DNA from: Stenotrophomonas maltophilia
GTDB lineage: Bacteria > Pseudomonadota > Gammaproteobacteria > Xanthomonadales > Xanthomonadaceae
Length of the DNA: 64,000 nt
Assembly: GCA_002364755.1 (NCBI GenBank)
Contig: DEZI01000035.1
Location: 4,512 to 68,511 of the forward strand
Direction of reading: 5' to 3'
Below the pieces are notes generated by a model. That model was not told where the DNA came from and did no database searches. It saw only the letters and a list, made by a program, of their open reading frames with translations. Numbering within the stretch: the stretch's first letter is position 1; each line of letters opens with the position of its first letter. This document shows positions 31,766-42,211 of the stretch, one piece after another. The position numbers and the translations under genes were made by a program.

Positions 31766-31828
31766 GCCCTGGTGGGTGCCGTCCGCGCCCTGGTGGGTGC
31801 CGACCGCGCCCTGGTGGGTGCCGACCGT
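31766..31828. repeat. Three tandem copies of a 21-bp unit upstream of cbs
   Basis: The unit GCCCTGGTGGGTGCCG(A/T)CCGC occurs at 31766-31786, 31787-31807 and 31808-31828. The last copy runs into TTGGTCGGCAC, so it becomes the same arm as the middle arm of the composite palindromes (GTGGGTGCCGACCGTTGGTC). It lies 89 bp upstream of the cbs ATG. The copy number may vary between strains. Confidence 0.85.
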
Positions 31829-31916
31829 TGGTCGGCACGCTCCACTCCTGACTTTCGCAGCCATCCGGCGGATAATCATCTGTCCGGCCCAGCGTGGCGC
31901 GAAGCGAAGTTTCCGA

Positions 31917-33287
<1,371 letters not shown>

Positions 33288-33410
33288 CGCGACGATCCGC
33301 GAATATCGCGCATTCACGTTAGTCTATTTGCGTCAAAAGCCGTTAAGGCGGCGCTGATAGACTCCCGATCCCTTGACGGCACCGTCACCGGCGCTACGCA
33401 GGAAAACGAC

Positions 33411-34574
33411 ATGTCCAACCCCTCTTCGCCATTGGCCCTGGCCACGCTGGCCATCCATGGCGGTCAGTCGCCCGACCCGAGTACCGGCGCGGTGATGCCG
33501 CCGATCTACGCCACCTCGACCTATGCCCAGTCCAGCCCGGGCGAGCACCAGGGCTTCGAGTACTCGCGTACGCACAACCCGACCCGCTTCGCCTATGAGC
33601 GCTGCGTGGCCTCGCTCGAAGGCGGCACCCGTGGCTTCGCCTTCGCCTCGGGCATGGCGGCGACCTCCACCGTGATCGAGCTGCTGGATGCCGGCAGCCA
33701 CGTGGTGGCGATGGACGACATCTACGGCGGCAGCTTCCGCCTGTTCGAGCGTGTGCGCCGCCGCACCGCCGGCCTGGATTTCAGCTTCGTCGACCTGACC
33801 GACCTGGCGGCCTTCGAAGCGGCGATCACGCCGAACACGAAGATGGTCTGGATCGAGACGCCGACCAACCCGATGCTGAAGATCGTGGACATCGCCGCGG
33901 TGGCCGCCATCGCCAAGCGCCATGGCCTGATCGTGGTGGTCGACAACACCTTCGCCTCGCCGATGCTGCAGCGTCCGCTGGAGCTGGGCGCGGACCTGGT
34001 GCTGCACTCGGCCACCAAGTACCTCAATGGTCACTCGGACATGGTCGGCGGCATGGTCGTGGCCGGCGACAACGCCGAACTGGCCGAGCAGATGGCCTTC
34101 CTGCAGAACTCGGTGGGTGGCGTGCAGGGCCCGTTCGACAGCTTCCTCGCCCTGCGTGGCCTGAAGACCCTGCCGCTGCGCATGAAGGCGCACTGCGCCA
34201 ACGCCCTGGCCCTGGCCCAGTGGCTGGACAAGCACCCGGCGGTGGAGAGGGTCATCTACCCGGGCCTGTCCTCACACCCGCAGCATGAGCTGGCCGGCAG
34301 GCAGATGGCCGGCTACGGCGGCATCGTCTCGATCGTGCTCAAGGGCGGTTTCGAAGCGGCAAAGCGCTTCTGCGAGAAGACCGAACTGTTCACCCTGGCC
34401 GAGTCGCTGGGCGGCGTGGAAAGCCTGGTCAACCACCCGGCAGTGATGACCCATGCCTCGATTCCGGTGGAACGCCGCGAGCAGCTGGGGATCAGCGATG
34501 CGCTGGTGCGCCTGAGCGTGGGCGTGGAGGATCTGGGGGATCTGCAGGTGGATCTGGAAAGGGCGCTGGCATGA
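33411..34574 (+). CDS. metB: Cystathionine gamma-lyase/gamma-synthase (Cys/Met metabolism PLP enzyme)
   Basis: 387 residues. The PLP lysine is in LHSATKYLNGHSDMVGG. YSRTHNPTRFAYE, FASGMAATSTV and VVDNTFASPMLQ are typical of the family. Sequence alone does not separate gamma-lyase (cystathionine to cysteine) from gamma-synthase (metB). Next to cbs, the lyase reaction is more likely, although in xanthomonads this locus name is metB. It marks the left border of the hypervariable LPS locus in Xanthomonas (metB-etfA), and here too the glycan genes begin 28 bp after its stop. Confidence 0.93.
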   Translation: MSNPSSPLALATLAIHGGQSPDPSTGAVMPPIYATSTYAQSSPGEHQGFEYSRTHNPTRFAYERCVASLEGGTRGFAFASGMAATSTVIELLDAGSHVVAMDDIYGGSFRLFERVRRRTAGLDFSFVDLTDLAAFEAAITPNTKMVWIETPTNPMLKIVDIAAVAAIAKRHGLIVVVDNTFASPMLQRPLELGADLVLHSATKYLNGHSDMVGGMVVAGDNAELAEQMAFLQNSVGGVQGPFDSFLALRGLKTLPLRMKAHCANALALAQWLDKHPAVERVIYPGLSSHPQHELAGRQMAGYGGIVSIVLKGGFEAAKRFCEKTELFTLAESLGGVESLVNHPAVMTHASIPVERREQLGISDALVRLSVGVEDLGDLQVDLERALA

Positions 34575-34602
34575 GCATCTTACTGAAAGGAAGCAAATTG
34601 AA

Positions 34603-35385
34603 ATGAGCGTTTCCCACCTTCCAGGCCTGGTGTTCCAACTGGCCCGCCGTGAAGTCGTTGGACGATACAAAGGGTCAATGCTGGGGATCCTGTGGTCCTT
34701 CGTGAACCCTCTGCTGATGCTCAGCGTGTACACGATGTTTTTCTCGGTGATCCTGAAGGTGCGCTGGGGTGACCAGCCGCAGAGCCGCTCGGAATTCGCC
34801 ATGCTGTTGTTCGTCGGACTGATCCTGCATGGGTTCATTGCCGAATGCATCAACCGCGCGCCAGGGCTGGTGACCGGCAATGTCAACTATGTAAAGAAAG
34901 TCGTTTTTCCAGTCGGAATCCTGCCGATCGTCGCGGCCTGTTCCGCGCTGTTCCATTGGCTGATCAGCCTTTCCGTTCTTGCACTGGCTTTGGTCGTGCT
35001 TGATAACGGGATTCCACCGACCTTTCCCTTGATCTTGGTTGTCATGGCGCCGTTGGTGCTTTATGGGTTGGGCATCAGCTGGATACTTGCCTCCCTGGGT
35101 GTCTACCTGCGTGACGTCAATCAGGTCGTAGGGGTTTTTTCACAGATCCTGCTGTTCATCTCGCCGGTGTTCTTCCCGGTGACGCATATCCCGGAGCAGT
35201 ATCGCGGGCTGTTCATGGCCAATCCACTGACCACCATCATTGAACAGGCGCGTGACGTGGTTGTCTTTGGTCGGGTGCCAGACTTTTCCGCCTGGGGCAA
35301 TCAACTGATGATCGCCGCAGGCTTCTGTGTCGTTGGTTTCCTGTTCTTCCGTGCCACGAAACGCGGCTTCGCGGATGTACTTTGA
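34603..35385 (+). CDS. wzm: ABC transporter permease for polysaccharide export (Wzm)
   Basis: 260 residues with six predicted membrane segments, such as VNPLLMLSVYTMFFSVIL, FALLFVGLILHG-like and LFISPVFFPVTHIP. The ABC-2 permease N-terminus LARREVVGRYKGSMLGILWS is diagnostic of the Wzm/TagG/RfbA group. It forms the inner-membrane channel that exports lipid-linked O-antigen (or a similar glycan), powered by the Wzt ATPase encoded three genes downstream. Base composition drops here: sampled 60-base lines are 52% and 58% GC versus 70% in metB. This suggests acquisition by transfer. It is the first gene of a tightly packed six-gene cluster. Confidence 0.93.
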   Translation: MSVSHLPGLVFQLARREVVGRYKGSMLGILWSFVNPLLMLSVYTMFFSVILKVRWGDQPQSRSEFAMLLFVGLILHGFIAECINRAPGLVTGNVNYVKKVVFPVGILPIVAACSALFHWLISLSVLALALVVLDNGIPPTFPLILVVMAPLVLYGLGISWILASLGVYLRDVNQVVGVFSQILLFISPVFFPVTHIPEQYRGLFMANPLTTIIEQARDVVVFGRVPDFSAWGNQLMIAAGFCVVGFLFFRATKRGFADVL

Positions 35386-35399
35386 GCCGGAGGGCAGAA

Positions 35400-36005
35400 A
35401 TGAGTCGCCTTAAATCCTGGCTGCTTCGGCAGAAATTCTTCTATATGTTGATGGGGTGGAAGTATTACCTCGGCAACAACGTGGTCGCCCGATTCCCGAA
35501 CGAACGTGTCCGTGCGGCCTATCTGCGGCGAGTAATGAAGGTGTCGATCGGGCAGCAGACGCATGTCAGCATGCGTTGGTTCGTCACCGGTTATCCAGTG
35601 CGCGCGCATGTCAGCATCGGCAACAACTGCGTCATCAATCGAGAGGTCTATCTCGACGGCCGCGTGGGTGTGGTGATCGGCAACAACGTGAACGTGTCTT
35701 TCCAGACGTGTATTCTCAGCCTGCACCACGATCACAATGCGCCGACCTTTCCAGCTGTCGGCGGAGTGGTGACGATCCATGACCACGCCTGGATCGGAGC
35801 GCGAGCGACCTTGCTGCCCGGAGTCACCGTGGGTGAAGGGGCGGTGGTCGCGGCCGGGGCCGTGGTCACCCGTGACGTCGCGCCTTATACAGTCGTCGGT
35901 GGTGTGCCGGCCAGGGTGATTGGCGAACGCAACCGTGAAATCGGCTACATGACGTGTTTTTCGCCCTATTTCGATTCGGATATCTTTGATGAAACCGCCG
36001 GTTAA
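35400..36005 (+). CDS. Left-handed beta-helix (hexapeptide) acyltransferase
   Basis: 201 residues. Hexapeptide repeats: VSIGNNCVINREVYLDGRVG, VVIGNNVNVSFQTCIL, VTIHDHAWIGARATLLPGVT and VGEGAVVAAGAVVTRDVAPY. SLHHDHN supplies the catalytic His region of the Maa/WcaF/WbbJ type. These enzymes O-acetylate sugars in glycan synthesis using acetyl-CoA. Start: ATG at 35400 with GGAG 8 bp upstream. It overlaps the next gene by 17 bp. In this cluster it may acetylate the O-antigen unit or its terminus. Confidence 0.85.
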   Translation: MSRLKSWLLRQKFFYMLMGWKYYLGNNVVARFPNERVRAAYLRRVMKVSIGQQTHVSMRWFVTGYPVRAHVSIGNNCVINREVYLDGRVGVVIGNNVNVSFQTCILSLHHDHNAPTFPAVGGVVTIHDHAWIGARATLLPGVTVGEGAVVAAGAVVTRDVAPYTVVGGVPARVIGERNREIGYMTCFSPYFDSDIFDETAG

Positions 36006-37236
36006 GAAGCAGGTTTTGGTTTTCATGCTCGCACCGTCGCTGCCTGCGGTTACCGGTGGCGACATCTATGCGATCAATGCTGTCCTGCCGTTTGCAGAAG
36101 AGGTGGACTATCACCTCTTCTGCTACGTGGGCGGCGACGCCGATGTCGCGAAGGTCGCGGCCAATCGGCCGCTCTACGACAGTGTCTTCCGTTCGGTACA
36201 TCTGCAACCACGCCCGATGATGCCTTTCCAGATGGGCAAGGTGAGGCGTGGCTTGACCATGGCGCGCCAGGCGTTGGCCGGCCTTCCCTTCATCGATGCG
36301 AGTTATTGTGACCGCTCGTCCGTCGCCGCGGCACGGGCCATCGTGCGCAAGTACAAGATCGATGCGCTCGAAGTCAATTCGGCTCACCTGGCCTTCTTCA
36401 AAAAGTATCTGCCAGAGGTGCCGGCGATCCTGGTCAGTCATAACATAGAAGCGGACATCTTCCCGTTCTGGATGCCCGTGGGCTTGGATGGCTGGAAGCT
36501 GCGCTTCATGGAGTGGGTCGCCAACCGTAGCCGGCGTGCTGCGAAGGCGGTGGAACAGGAGAATGCCTTTGGCTTCTCCGCCATGACGTTCATATCACGC
36601 AATGACATGCAAAGGGTGACTGCGGCGGTCCCGAAATACCTGATGCCGCTGCATTTCCCCTGTAACCGTGCGCCTTATGAGCGTAAGCCTGCAGATGTGT
36701 TCAATGTGCTGTGGATGGGAGGATTCGGCTGGTATCCCAATGCCGAGGGCGTCAGCTGGTTCGCCGAAGCCATTCACCCGCATCTGGCCGAAAAACTGGC
36801 GGGGCGCCGCATCGTCCTGCACTTCTGCGGCAGCCACCCACCGCCGGCTCTGCAGGCGATCCATGACGGGGTGAACACCATCGTCCATGGCTTCGTTGAT
36901 GATATCCAGCCCTTTTTGGACTCGGCGCACCTTCTCATCGTGCCCTTGCTGTCGGGTGGTGGCATCCGGGTGAAGATCGTGGAGGCCATGGCCGCGGGCA
37001 TTCCGGTGCTCAGCACGAGCAAAGGCTGCGAGGGCATCGGTGGTACGCCGGGCGTGGACATCTTCGTTGAAGATGATGCCGAGGGCTTTGCCCAGGCCCT
37101 GCTCGCGTGTGCCGACGATCTCCCTGGGCTGGCGCGGGTCGCCGGCGCTGCCCAGCAGCTCATGGATCGGAAGTACTCGCAGGAAGCCAGTCAGAACGCC
37201 AAGCGACGTGCCTACCAGCATGCAGGGGTAATGTAA
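35989..37236 (+). CDS. Glycosyltransferase, GT4-like
   Basis: 415 residues, GT-B fold. The N-terminal Rossmann part has VLVFMLAPSLPAVTGGDIYA and an acceptor-side segment AILVSHNIEADIF. The nucleotide-sugar domain has VLWMGGFGWYPNAEGVSWFA, IVHGFVDDIQPFLDSAHLLI and the donor-binding VPLLSGGGIRVKIVEAMAAG (E-x-M/A at the end). The donor cannot be told from sequence. It starts inside the acyltransferase gene (ATG at 35989, 17-bp overlap) and abuts wzt with a 1-bp overlap, so it is translated as part of the LPS operon. Confidence 0.88.
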   Translation: MKPPVKKQVLVFMLAPSLPAVTGGDIYAINAVLPFAEEVDYHLFCYVGGDADVAKVAANRPLYDSVFRSVHLQPRPMMPFQMGKVRRGLTMARQALAGLPFIDASYCDRSSVAAARAIVRKYKIDALEVNSAHLAFFKKYLPEVPAILVSHNIEADIFPFWMPVGLDGWKLRFMEWVANRSRRAAKAVEQENAFGFSAMTFISRNDMQRVTAAVPKYLMPLHFPCNRAPYERKPADVFNVLWMGGFGWYPNAEGVSWFAEAIHPHLAEKLAGRRIVLHFCGSHPPPALQAIHDGVNTIVHGFVDDIQPFLDSAHLLIVPLLSGGGIRVKIVEAMAAGIPVLSTSKGCEGIGGTPGVDIFVEDDAEGFAQALLACADDLPGLARVAGAAQQLMDRKYSQEASQNAKRRAYQHAGVM

Positions 37237-38546
37237 TGGATGAACAAGTAAAGCCCGACAGTGCTGCCGCTGTAGTGATGGTTCGCAACGTGGGCAAGAT
37301 CTTCCGGATCTTTGACAGCCCGGTGCAGCGCCTGCTACAGCCGCTGGCCAATCGGCTGCGCCTGATCGCCGGTGGGCAACGTCGTGACCGCGTGTTCACG
37401 GCCTTGGAGAATGTGAGCTTCGACATCGCGCGCGGTGAGACGGTTGGCATCATCGGGCGCAACGGCAGTGGTAAATCCACCCTCCTGCAGATCCTGGTCG
37501 GTACATTGCAGGCCAGCAGCGGGCGCGTGGTGGTGGATGGGCGTGTTTCGGCATTGCTCGAACTCGGGGCAGGGTTCAACCCGGAGTTCAGCGGGCGCGA
37601 CAACGTCTATCTAGCCGGTGCCATTATCGGCCTTGGCCGCGCGCAAATGCAGGAGTTGCTACCGAAGATCGAGAGATTCGCCGATATCGGCGAGTTCATA
37701 GATCAGCCGGTCAAGACCTACTCTTCGGGCATGTACGTGCGGTTGGCGTTTTCGGTTGCCATCCATGTCTCGCCCGACATCCTGGTGGTGGACGAAGCGC
37801 TGGCGGTGGGGGACACCGCGTTCCAGACGAAGTGCCTGACCCGCATCCGTCGCATGCAGGCCGAAGGCGTAAGCATCATCCTGGTCACGCATTCCACCAA
37901 TACGCTTCTGGAATACTGCGATCGTGGCATCTACCTGCGCAAGGGCAAGGTCGTTCTGGACGGTCCTTGCCGCGATGTCGTCAAGCGCTACGCCGATGAC
38001 CTAGTGGATGAGGAAGGCGGAGCGGTCATCCAGGTCGAAGAGGTTGCCGAGGGCGCGGCGGCGACAGTCGCCGACAGCGGGCATGTGGCCGGCGTCCTCA
38101 ATGAAGAGGTGCCGGCCAGCGAGATCACTTCCGTGGCACTGCTTGATGCCAGCGGACACGCGCGCACTACCTTCAACCACGGCGATGAACTGTTGGTACG
38201 CGTCGGGATCCGCATCCACCGGACTGTCGAGGTGCCCTGCTACGGCATTCAGTTGAAGAGCGTGGACGACATCGCGCTGTGGGCGGGTACGACGCAGAAC
38301 ATGAGCCTGACACCGAAGCGGACCGAACCGGGCCTGTATGAATTCACTTGGCGCTTGACGCTCAACGTAACGGGAAACCGTTACGTCATCGCGCTGGGGG
38401 TGGGTGATCTTGAGTCAGGAGAATACCATCGCCATAGCCGGGTGCCCTATGCCGGACACGTGGACGTGCTCCCCGTGCCGCATTCCGGGCACGGCTGGCT
38501 CGCGCCGCAACCACGCTTCACTGAACCCATGAGGCTTTCCAGATGA
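37236..38546 (+). CDS. wzt: ABC transporter ATPase with C-terminal carbohydrate-binding domain (Wzt)
   Basis: 436 residues. The ATPase domain has Walker A IIGRNGSGKSTLLQIL, signature VKTYSSGMYVRLAF, Walker B ILVVDEALAVGD and the switch His in LVTHSTNT. After a linker at residues about 260-285, a beta-sandwich domain (residues about 285-430; TFNHGDELLVRVGIRIH, YGIQLKSVDDIALWAGTTQN) matches the Wzt C-terminal domain. In E. coli O8/O9a that domain reads a chemical cap on the finished glycan, so its presence predicts that a terminal modification exists here. It pairs with the Wzm encoded at the head of the operon. Confidence 0.94.
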   Translation: MDEQVKPDSAAAVVMVRNVGKIFRIFDSPVQRLLQPLANRLRLIAGGQRRDRVFTALENVSFDIARGETVGIIGRNGSGKSTLLQILVGTLQASSGRVVVDGRVSALLELGAGFNPEFSGRDNVYLAGAIIGLGRAQMQELLPKIERFADIGEFIDQPVKTYSSGMYVRLAFSVAIHVSPDILVVDEALAVGDTAFQTKCLTRIRRMQAEGVSIILVTHSTNTLLEYCDRGIYLRKGKVVLDGPCRDVVKRYADDLVDEEGGAVIQVEEVAEGAAATVADSGHVAGVLNEEVPASEITSVALLDASGHARTTFNHGDELLVRVGIRIHRTVEVPCYGIQLKSVDDIALWAGTTQNMSLTPKRTEPGLYEFTWRLTLNVTGNRYVIALGVGDLESGEYHRHSRVPYAGHVDVLPVPHSGHGWLAPQPRFTEPMRLSR

Positions 38547-41500
38547 GTAGCCAAGCGACTCCCCTGTTCCGGGCCTTGGTGATTGGCTTCTACGGCGCGC
38601 CCAACGTCGGCGATGAGGTGCTGCTATCCGTGTTGCTGGCACAGGTCACGCGCATGGGGGGCGAGGGAATCGTGGCGAGCGTCGATCCTGCCACCACCCG
38701 TCGCATGCACGGAGTGGAGAGTGTCGATTTCAACGACCTGGGTGAAGTAAGCCGCGCGCTGCTGCAGGTGGACGTGGTGATCATGGGGGGGGGCGGAATC
38801 TTCCAGGATCATCATCCCTTCCATCTGGAAGCGCTTTATCTGCCGTATGCAAACGATATCGCCAGCTATGCGCGCCCGCTTTTGATGGCGCGTCAACTGG
38901 GCGTTCCCGTCGTCATCTGGGGGCACGGCGTGGGGCCACTGCGCGGCCAGGAGCCGCGGCAGGTCGTGCGCGATCTCTTCCAGAACGCGCTGGCGGTATC
39001 AGTGCGCGATAGCGATTCGCTGCGGCTGCTGCGTGATGTGGGGGTGTCACGGGAGGTCGCTGTTGCGGCCGATCCCGGTTGGCTCTTCTCCGAACTTGCG
39101 CCCATAGCCGAACAGATCGAGGCAGGGCCAAAGACCCTCGCAGTGGTCGTGCGCGAATGGGGCAAGGGCGTCTGGAAGCCCCAGCTTGCGCAGGCGTTGG
39201 CGAACGTCGTGCCGGTGGGATGGCGCATCAAGTGGGTTGCTTTCCAGGCGCATACCGAAGGCAGCGGCGCGATTTCCGACCTGCCGCTGATCGAGGAACT
39301 CAGGTCACTGTATCCGCGGCCACAGAGCGAGTTCGATGAAGTCTGCTGCCCTGCTGATCCGCTCCAGGCATGGGAGCTGCTATGCAGCGCTGACGCGGTG
39401 TTCTCGATGCGCCTGCACGCCAGCATCCTGGCCTTGCTGGCAGGCAGGCCTACCTGCGGCCTGGAGTACGACGACAAGCTGGAAAAAGCCCACGCCATGG
39501 CCGGCATGCCCGCGGTGGCACGACTGCACATCGGTGATGACCTGCAACGATTCGAGGCCGCGCTTGGCCACGCGATCGAGGCGGCGTGGCGCCCCGAGCC
39601 GGGGACGATCGAGGGGCTCAAGGCGTCAGCCCGCAAGCACCTGCAGCTCCTCGATGTCTGTGTCGGTCTACCGGCCCGTGACAGTACGTTCGAAGCTGGG
39701 CGCATGGACTGGCTTTCGATCTGGCTTCAGCAATCGTTGCGCGAGGCCCGGCAGCAACGAGAAGCGAGCGAGCGTGCGCATGAGCTTCTCCACTTCCGCG
39801 ACCTGCAGTTGGCTGGTCTTGAAGAGGAGAAAGCCGAGGCCAAGCGGGAGGTGGTACAGGCCAATCTTGCCACCGCGCAGATCAGGGAAATGCTGGGCGA
39901 GCGCGATGCATCCATGGCCCGGCTCGAGGAAACCCTGGCCGATGCCCATGCAGCGGTGGCCCAAGTGCAGCAGAAACTGGCGGATGAGCGTGCCGAGTCA
40001 GCGAATTTCCGCATGGCCGCAGCAGCGTCGCGCGAAGAATTGTTGGAAAGGAGCAGGGGAATGATGGAGCAGGTCGAAGCGCGTTTGAGCCTGGTGGAGG
40101 CGCGCTTGAAAGAGACGGAAATTGCATTGGCCAACGCTCGTGATGAGCTGGATCACCGGAAGGCCTACATCGACGACAAAGAAATTTACATCGCCATGCT
40201 GCGGCAGCAGCTTGAAGAGTCGCAGCACGCGTTGGACACCAGTCGCCGCGAGCTCGTGGAGGCACGTGATGTGTGGCGTCGCGTGCGCCTGGGCGCCGAA
40301 ATTGCGCGACGTGACCTGCTGCGTGCCGCTGCAGCCCCGTTCAAGATTGCAGCTGTTTGGCGCCGGTACGGCTTCAAGGTGGCGATGCAGCAGATTCCCC
40401 GACGGATGAAGACCTTCGGAGTACCAGCGGCCGAGGTCGAAGTTGTCAGCCCTGTCGTGGCGCCGTCAGTCAAGGCGCTGCGCAAAGAGCGGCTGTTGGT
40501 CATTGTCGATCGGGCCTTTGACAGTGCCGGTTGGCCGCTGCGCCCGATGCAGCTGGCGCGGGCGGCTGAGCGCGCGGGCATGCATGTTCGCCTTTGCGCG
40601 CTCCATCCGCATGGCGCGGTCGTGGACGATCCCACCGGGCAGAACCGGCGCATCTGCACCGATAGCGTAGGCTGGTTGAATGATGTGCGGGCAGAGGGCA
40701 CGCGCGTGCTGTTGGCCGACGGTTCGCCGGCTGCCGTGGAGCTGGCTGCCTCGGCCCATGCGCGGGGCGCTGAGATCATCGTTGATTTCGCCAGCATCGG
40801 AAATGCCATCGTCGGCAGTCCGGGCTGGGCCGCGATTGAAGCGATTGCTTCGCGGGGCGTTCATGGCGGGACGGCCCCGGCCAGCTTGGCAATGCCACTC
40901 CAGTTGTTGCAGGAGATGGGCGACAACGAGGTGTTCGACTCGTATCGTACCTACGCGTTCCCTGCCGGCTACAGCCGTAATCGCGCCAACATCTTGGTTC
41001 TGCAAGGTGCCAGTGATGACCGTGGGCTGCTGCTCGATCTGGTCAACGCGCGGCACGACGCGGTGTTCCATGTGGTGGGACACGATGGGGCGACGCTGGA
41101 GAACATTCCCCGCGTGAAAAACCTTGCCGCCGCGCCAGCCCCGGCGGTCCTGGCCGAGCTGCTCGCACATGCAGATTGCGTGGTGGTGCCCCACAATGGC
41201 GGTGGTGGCGAGCACAGAGCCAGGTCGGTGATCGCATCCCTGCTTCTCCAGCGTCCGACCTTGGTCGAGGTGCCATTGCAGGCAATTTCCTCTGGAAATC
41301 TGCACGTGATCGACCGCGCATCGCTGTCCACCCAGCTTTGTCTGACAAGTGTGGAGGACTATGCCTTTGTCGCTTCGAACACTTGGCTGGGGGCGGTAGA
41401 GGCGCTTGTGAAGCCCTCTTACCCGGCTTCCGTCAGCGTCGTCGTGCTGATCCACAACAACCGCAGGATCATCGAACGCTGCATCCGGACCATCCTCGAC

Positions 41501-42196
41501 CACGCCGGCCAATGGCTGGAGGAAATCGTGATTGTGGACAACCAATCTGTCGATGGCGGTGCCGAGCTCGTGGAGGCCCTGTTCGCCCAGGAGCCCAAGG
41601 TCAAACTTGTGCGCAACAGCGAGAACGGCTGCTCCTCGGGTCGTAACCTGGGCGTGCAGCATTCCTCGGGGCAATACATCGCCTTCTTCGATTCCGACCA
41701 ATGGCTGACCGCGCCGAGCTGCTTCCCGGAGGCTGTTTCCATTCTCAACATGGATGAGGGTGTAGGAGCCATCGGCTGGAACGCGGGTTGGTTCGATGCA
41801 ACACGCGATGACTTGGGTGGGCCGATCTCTGATTACCTCCCGCACCGTGGCATGAATGCAGAAGCTCTGGCGAAAGGCTTCCGGGACGACATCGGCTTTC
41901 TGGGCACCAGCTGCATGTTCATGAAGCGCGAACTGTTTGAGAGAATCGAAGGCTTTGATACGTTCTACGATCCGACTTGCTTCGAGGACACGGACATCTG
42001 TTTCCAGATCAAGCAGGCTGGTTACTCAGTGGCATTCCGCGACCTCGCTGGGGTGCGCCACCAACCCCACCAGACCACCGGTGCCAGCGAGGGCAGTGAG
42101 CGTTATAAGCGCCTGTTCAATCGCAATGCAGCCTACTTCAAGGAAAAGTGGGCGGCCCATCCCGAGTTCTTCCTTGATCTGCGGTCCTGGCACTGA
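38543..42196 (+). CDS. Multidomain glycan enzyme: pyruvyl-transferase-like + long coiled coil + Rossmann-like + GT2
   Basis: 1217 residues. Residues about 1-375 match the polysaccharide pyruvyl transferase (CsaB/WcaK) family: GFYGAPNVGDEVLLSVLL, VVIMGGGGIFQDHH, VAADPGWLFSEL and SMRLHASILALLAGRPT. Residues about 395-580 are strongly heptad, charged coiled coil. Residues about 640-945 are Rossmann-like and possibly GT-B, unassigned. Residues about 960-1217 are a GT2 domain with SVSVVVLIHNNRRIIERCIR, the DxD-like AFFDSDQW and the base region CFEDTDICFQIKQAGY. It overlaps wzt by 4 bp. Architecture and context suggest chain extension plus capping, with the coiled coil as spacer. That role is inference. 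Confidence 0.85.
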   Translation: MSSQATPLFRALVIGFYGAPNVGDEVLLSVLLAQVTRMGGEGIVASVDPATTRRMHGVESVDFNDLGEVSRALLQVDVVIMGGGGIFQDHHPFHLEALYLPYANDIASYARPLLMARQLGVPVVIWGHGVGPLRGQEPRQVVRDLFQNALAVSVRDSDSLRLLRDVGVSREVAVAADPGWLFSELAPIAEQIEAGPKTLAVVVREWGKGVWKPQLAQALANVVPVGWRIKWVAFQAHTEGSGAISDLPLIEELRSLYPRPQSEFDEVCCPADPLQAWELLCSADAVFSMRLHASILALLAGRPTCGLEYDDKLEKAHAMAGMPAVARLHIGDDLQRFEAALGHAIEAAWRPEPGTIEGLKASARKHLQLLDVCVGLPARDSTFEAGRMDWLSIWLQQSLREARQQREASERAHELLHFRDLQLAGLEEEKAEAKREVVQANLATAQIREMLGERDASMARLEETLADAHAAVAQVQQKLADERAESANFRMAAAASREELLERSRGMMEQVEARLSLVEARLKETEIALANARDELDHRKAYIDDKEIYIAMLRQQLEESQHALDTSRRELVEARDVWRRVRLGAEIARRDLLRAAAAPFKIAAVWRRYGFKVAMQQIPRRMKTFGVPAAEVEVVSPVVAPSVKALRKERLLVIVDRAFDSAGWPLRPMQLARAAERAGMHVRLCALHPHGAVVDDPTGQNRRICTDSVGWLNDVRAEGTRVLLADGSPAAVELAASAHARGAEIIVDFASIGNAIVGSPGWAAIEAIASRGVHGGTAPASLAMPLQLLQEMGDNEVFDSYRTYAFPAGYSRNRANILVLQGASDDRGLLLDLVNARHDAVFHVVGHDGATLENIPRVKNLAAAPAPAVLAELLAHADCVVVPHNGGGGEHRARSVIASLLLQRPTLVEVPLQAISSGNLHVIDRASLSTQLCLTSVEDYAFVASNTWLGAVEALVKPSYPASVSVVVLIHNNRRIIERCIRTILDHAGQWLEEIVIVDNQSVDGGAELVEALFAQEPKVKLVRNSENGCSSGRNLGVQHSSGQYIAFFDSDQWLTAPSCFPEAVSILNMDEGVGAIGWNAGWFDATRDDLGGPISDYLPHRGMNAEALAKGFRDDIGFLGTSCMFMKRELFERIEGFDTFYDPTCFEDTDICFQIKQAGYSVAFRDLAGVRHQPHQTTGASEGSERYKRLFNRNAAYFKEKWAAHPEFFLDLRSWH

Positions 42197-42211
42197 CACG
42201 CGGTCCGGAAC

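Noticed and set aside
33288..33410. Region between cbs and metB searched for a riboswitch or attenuator
   Set aside because: Only a short GCCGTTAAGGCGGC-type hairpin is seen; no SAM-riboswitch blocks or U-tract terminator were recognised.
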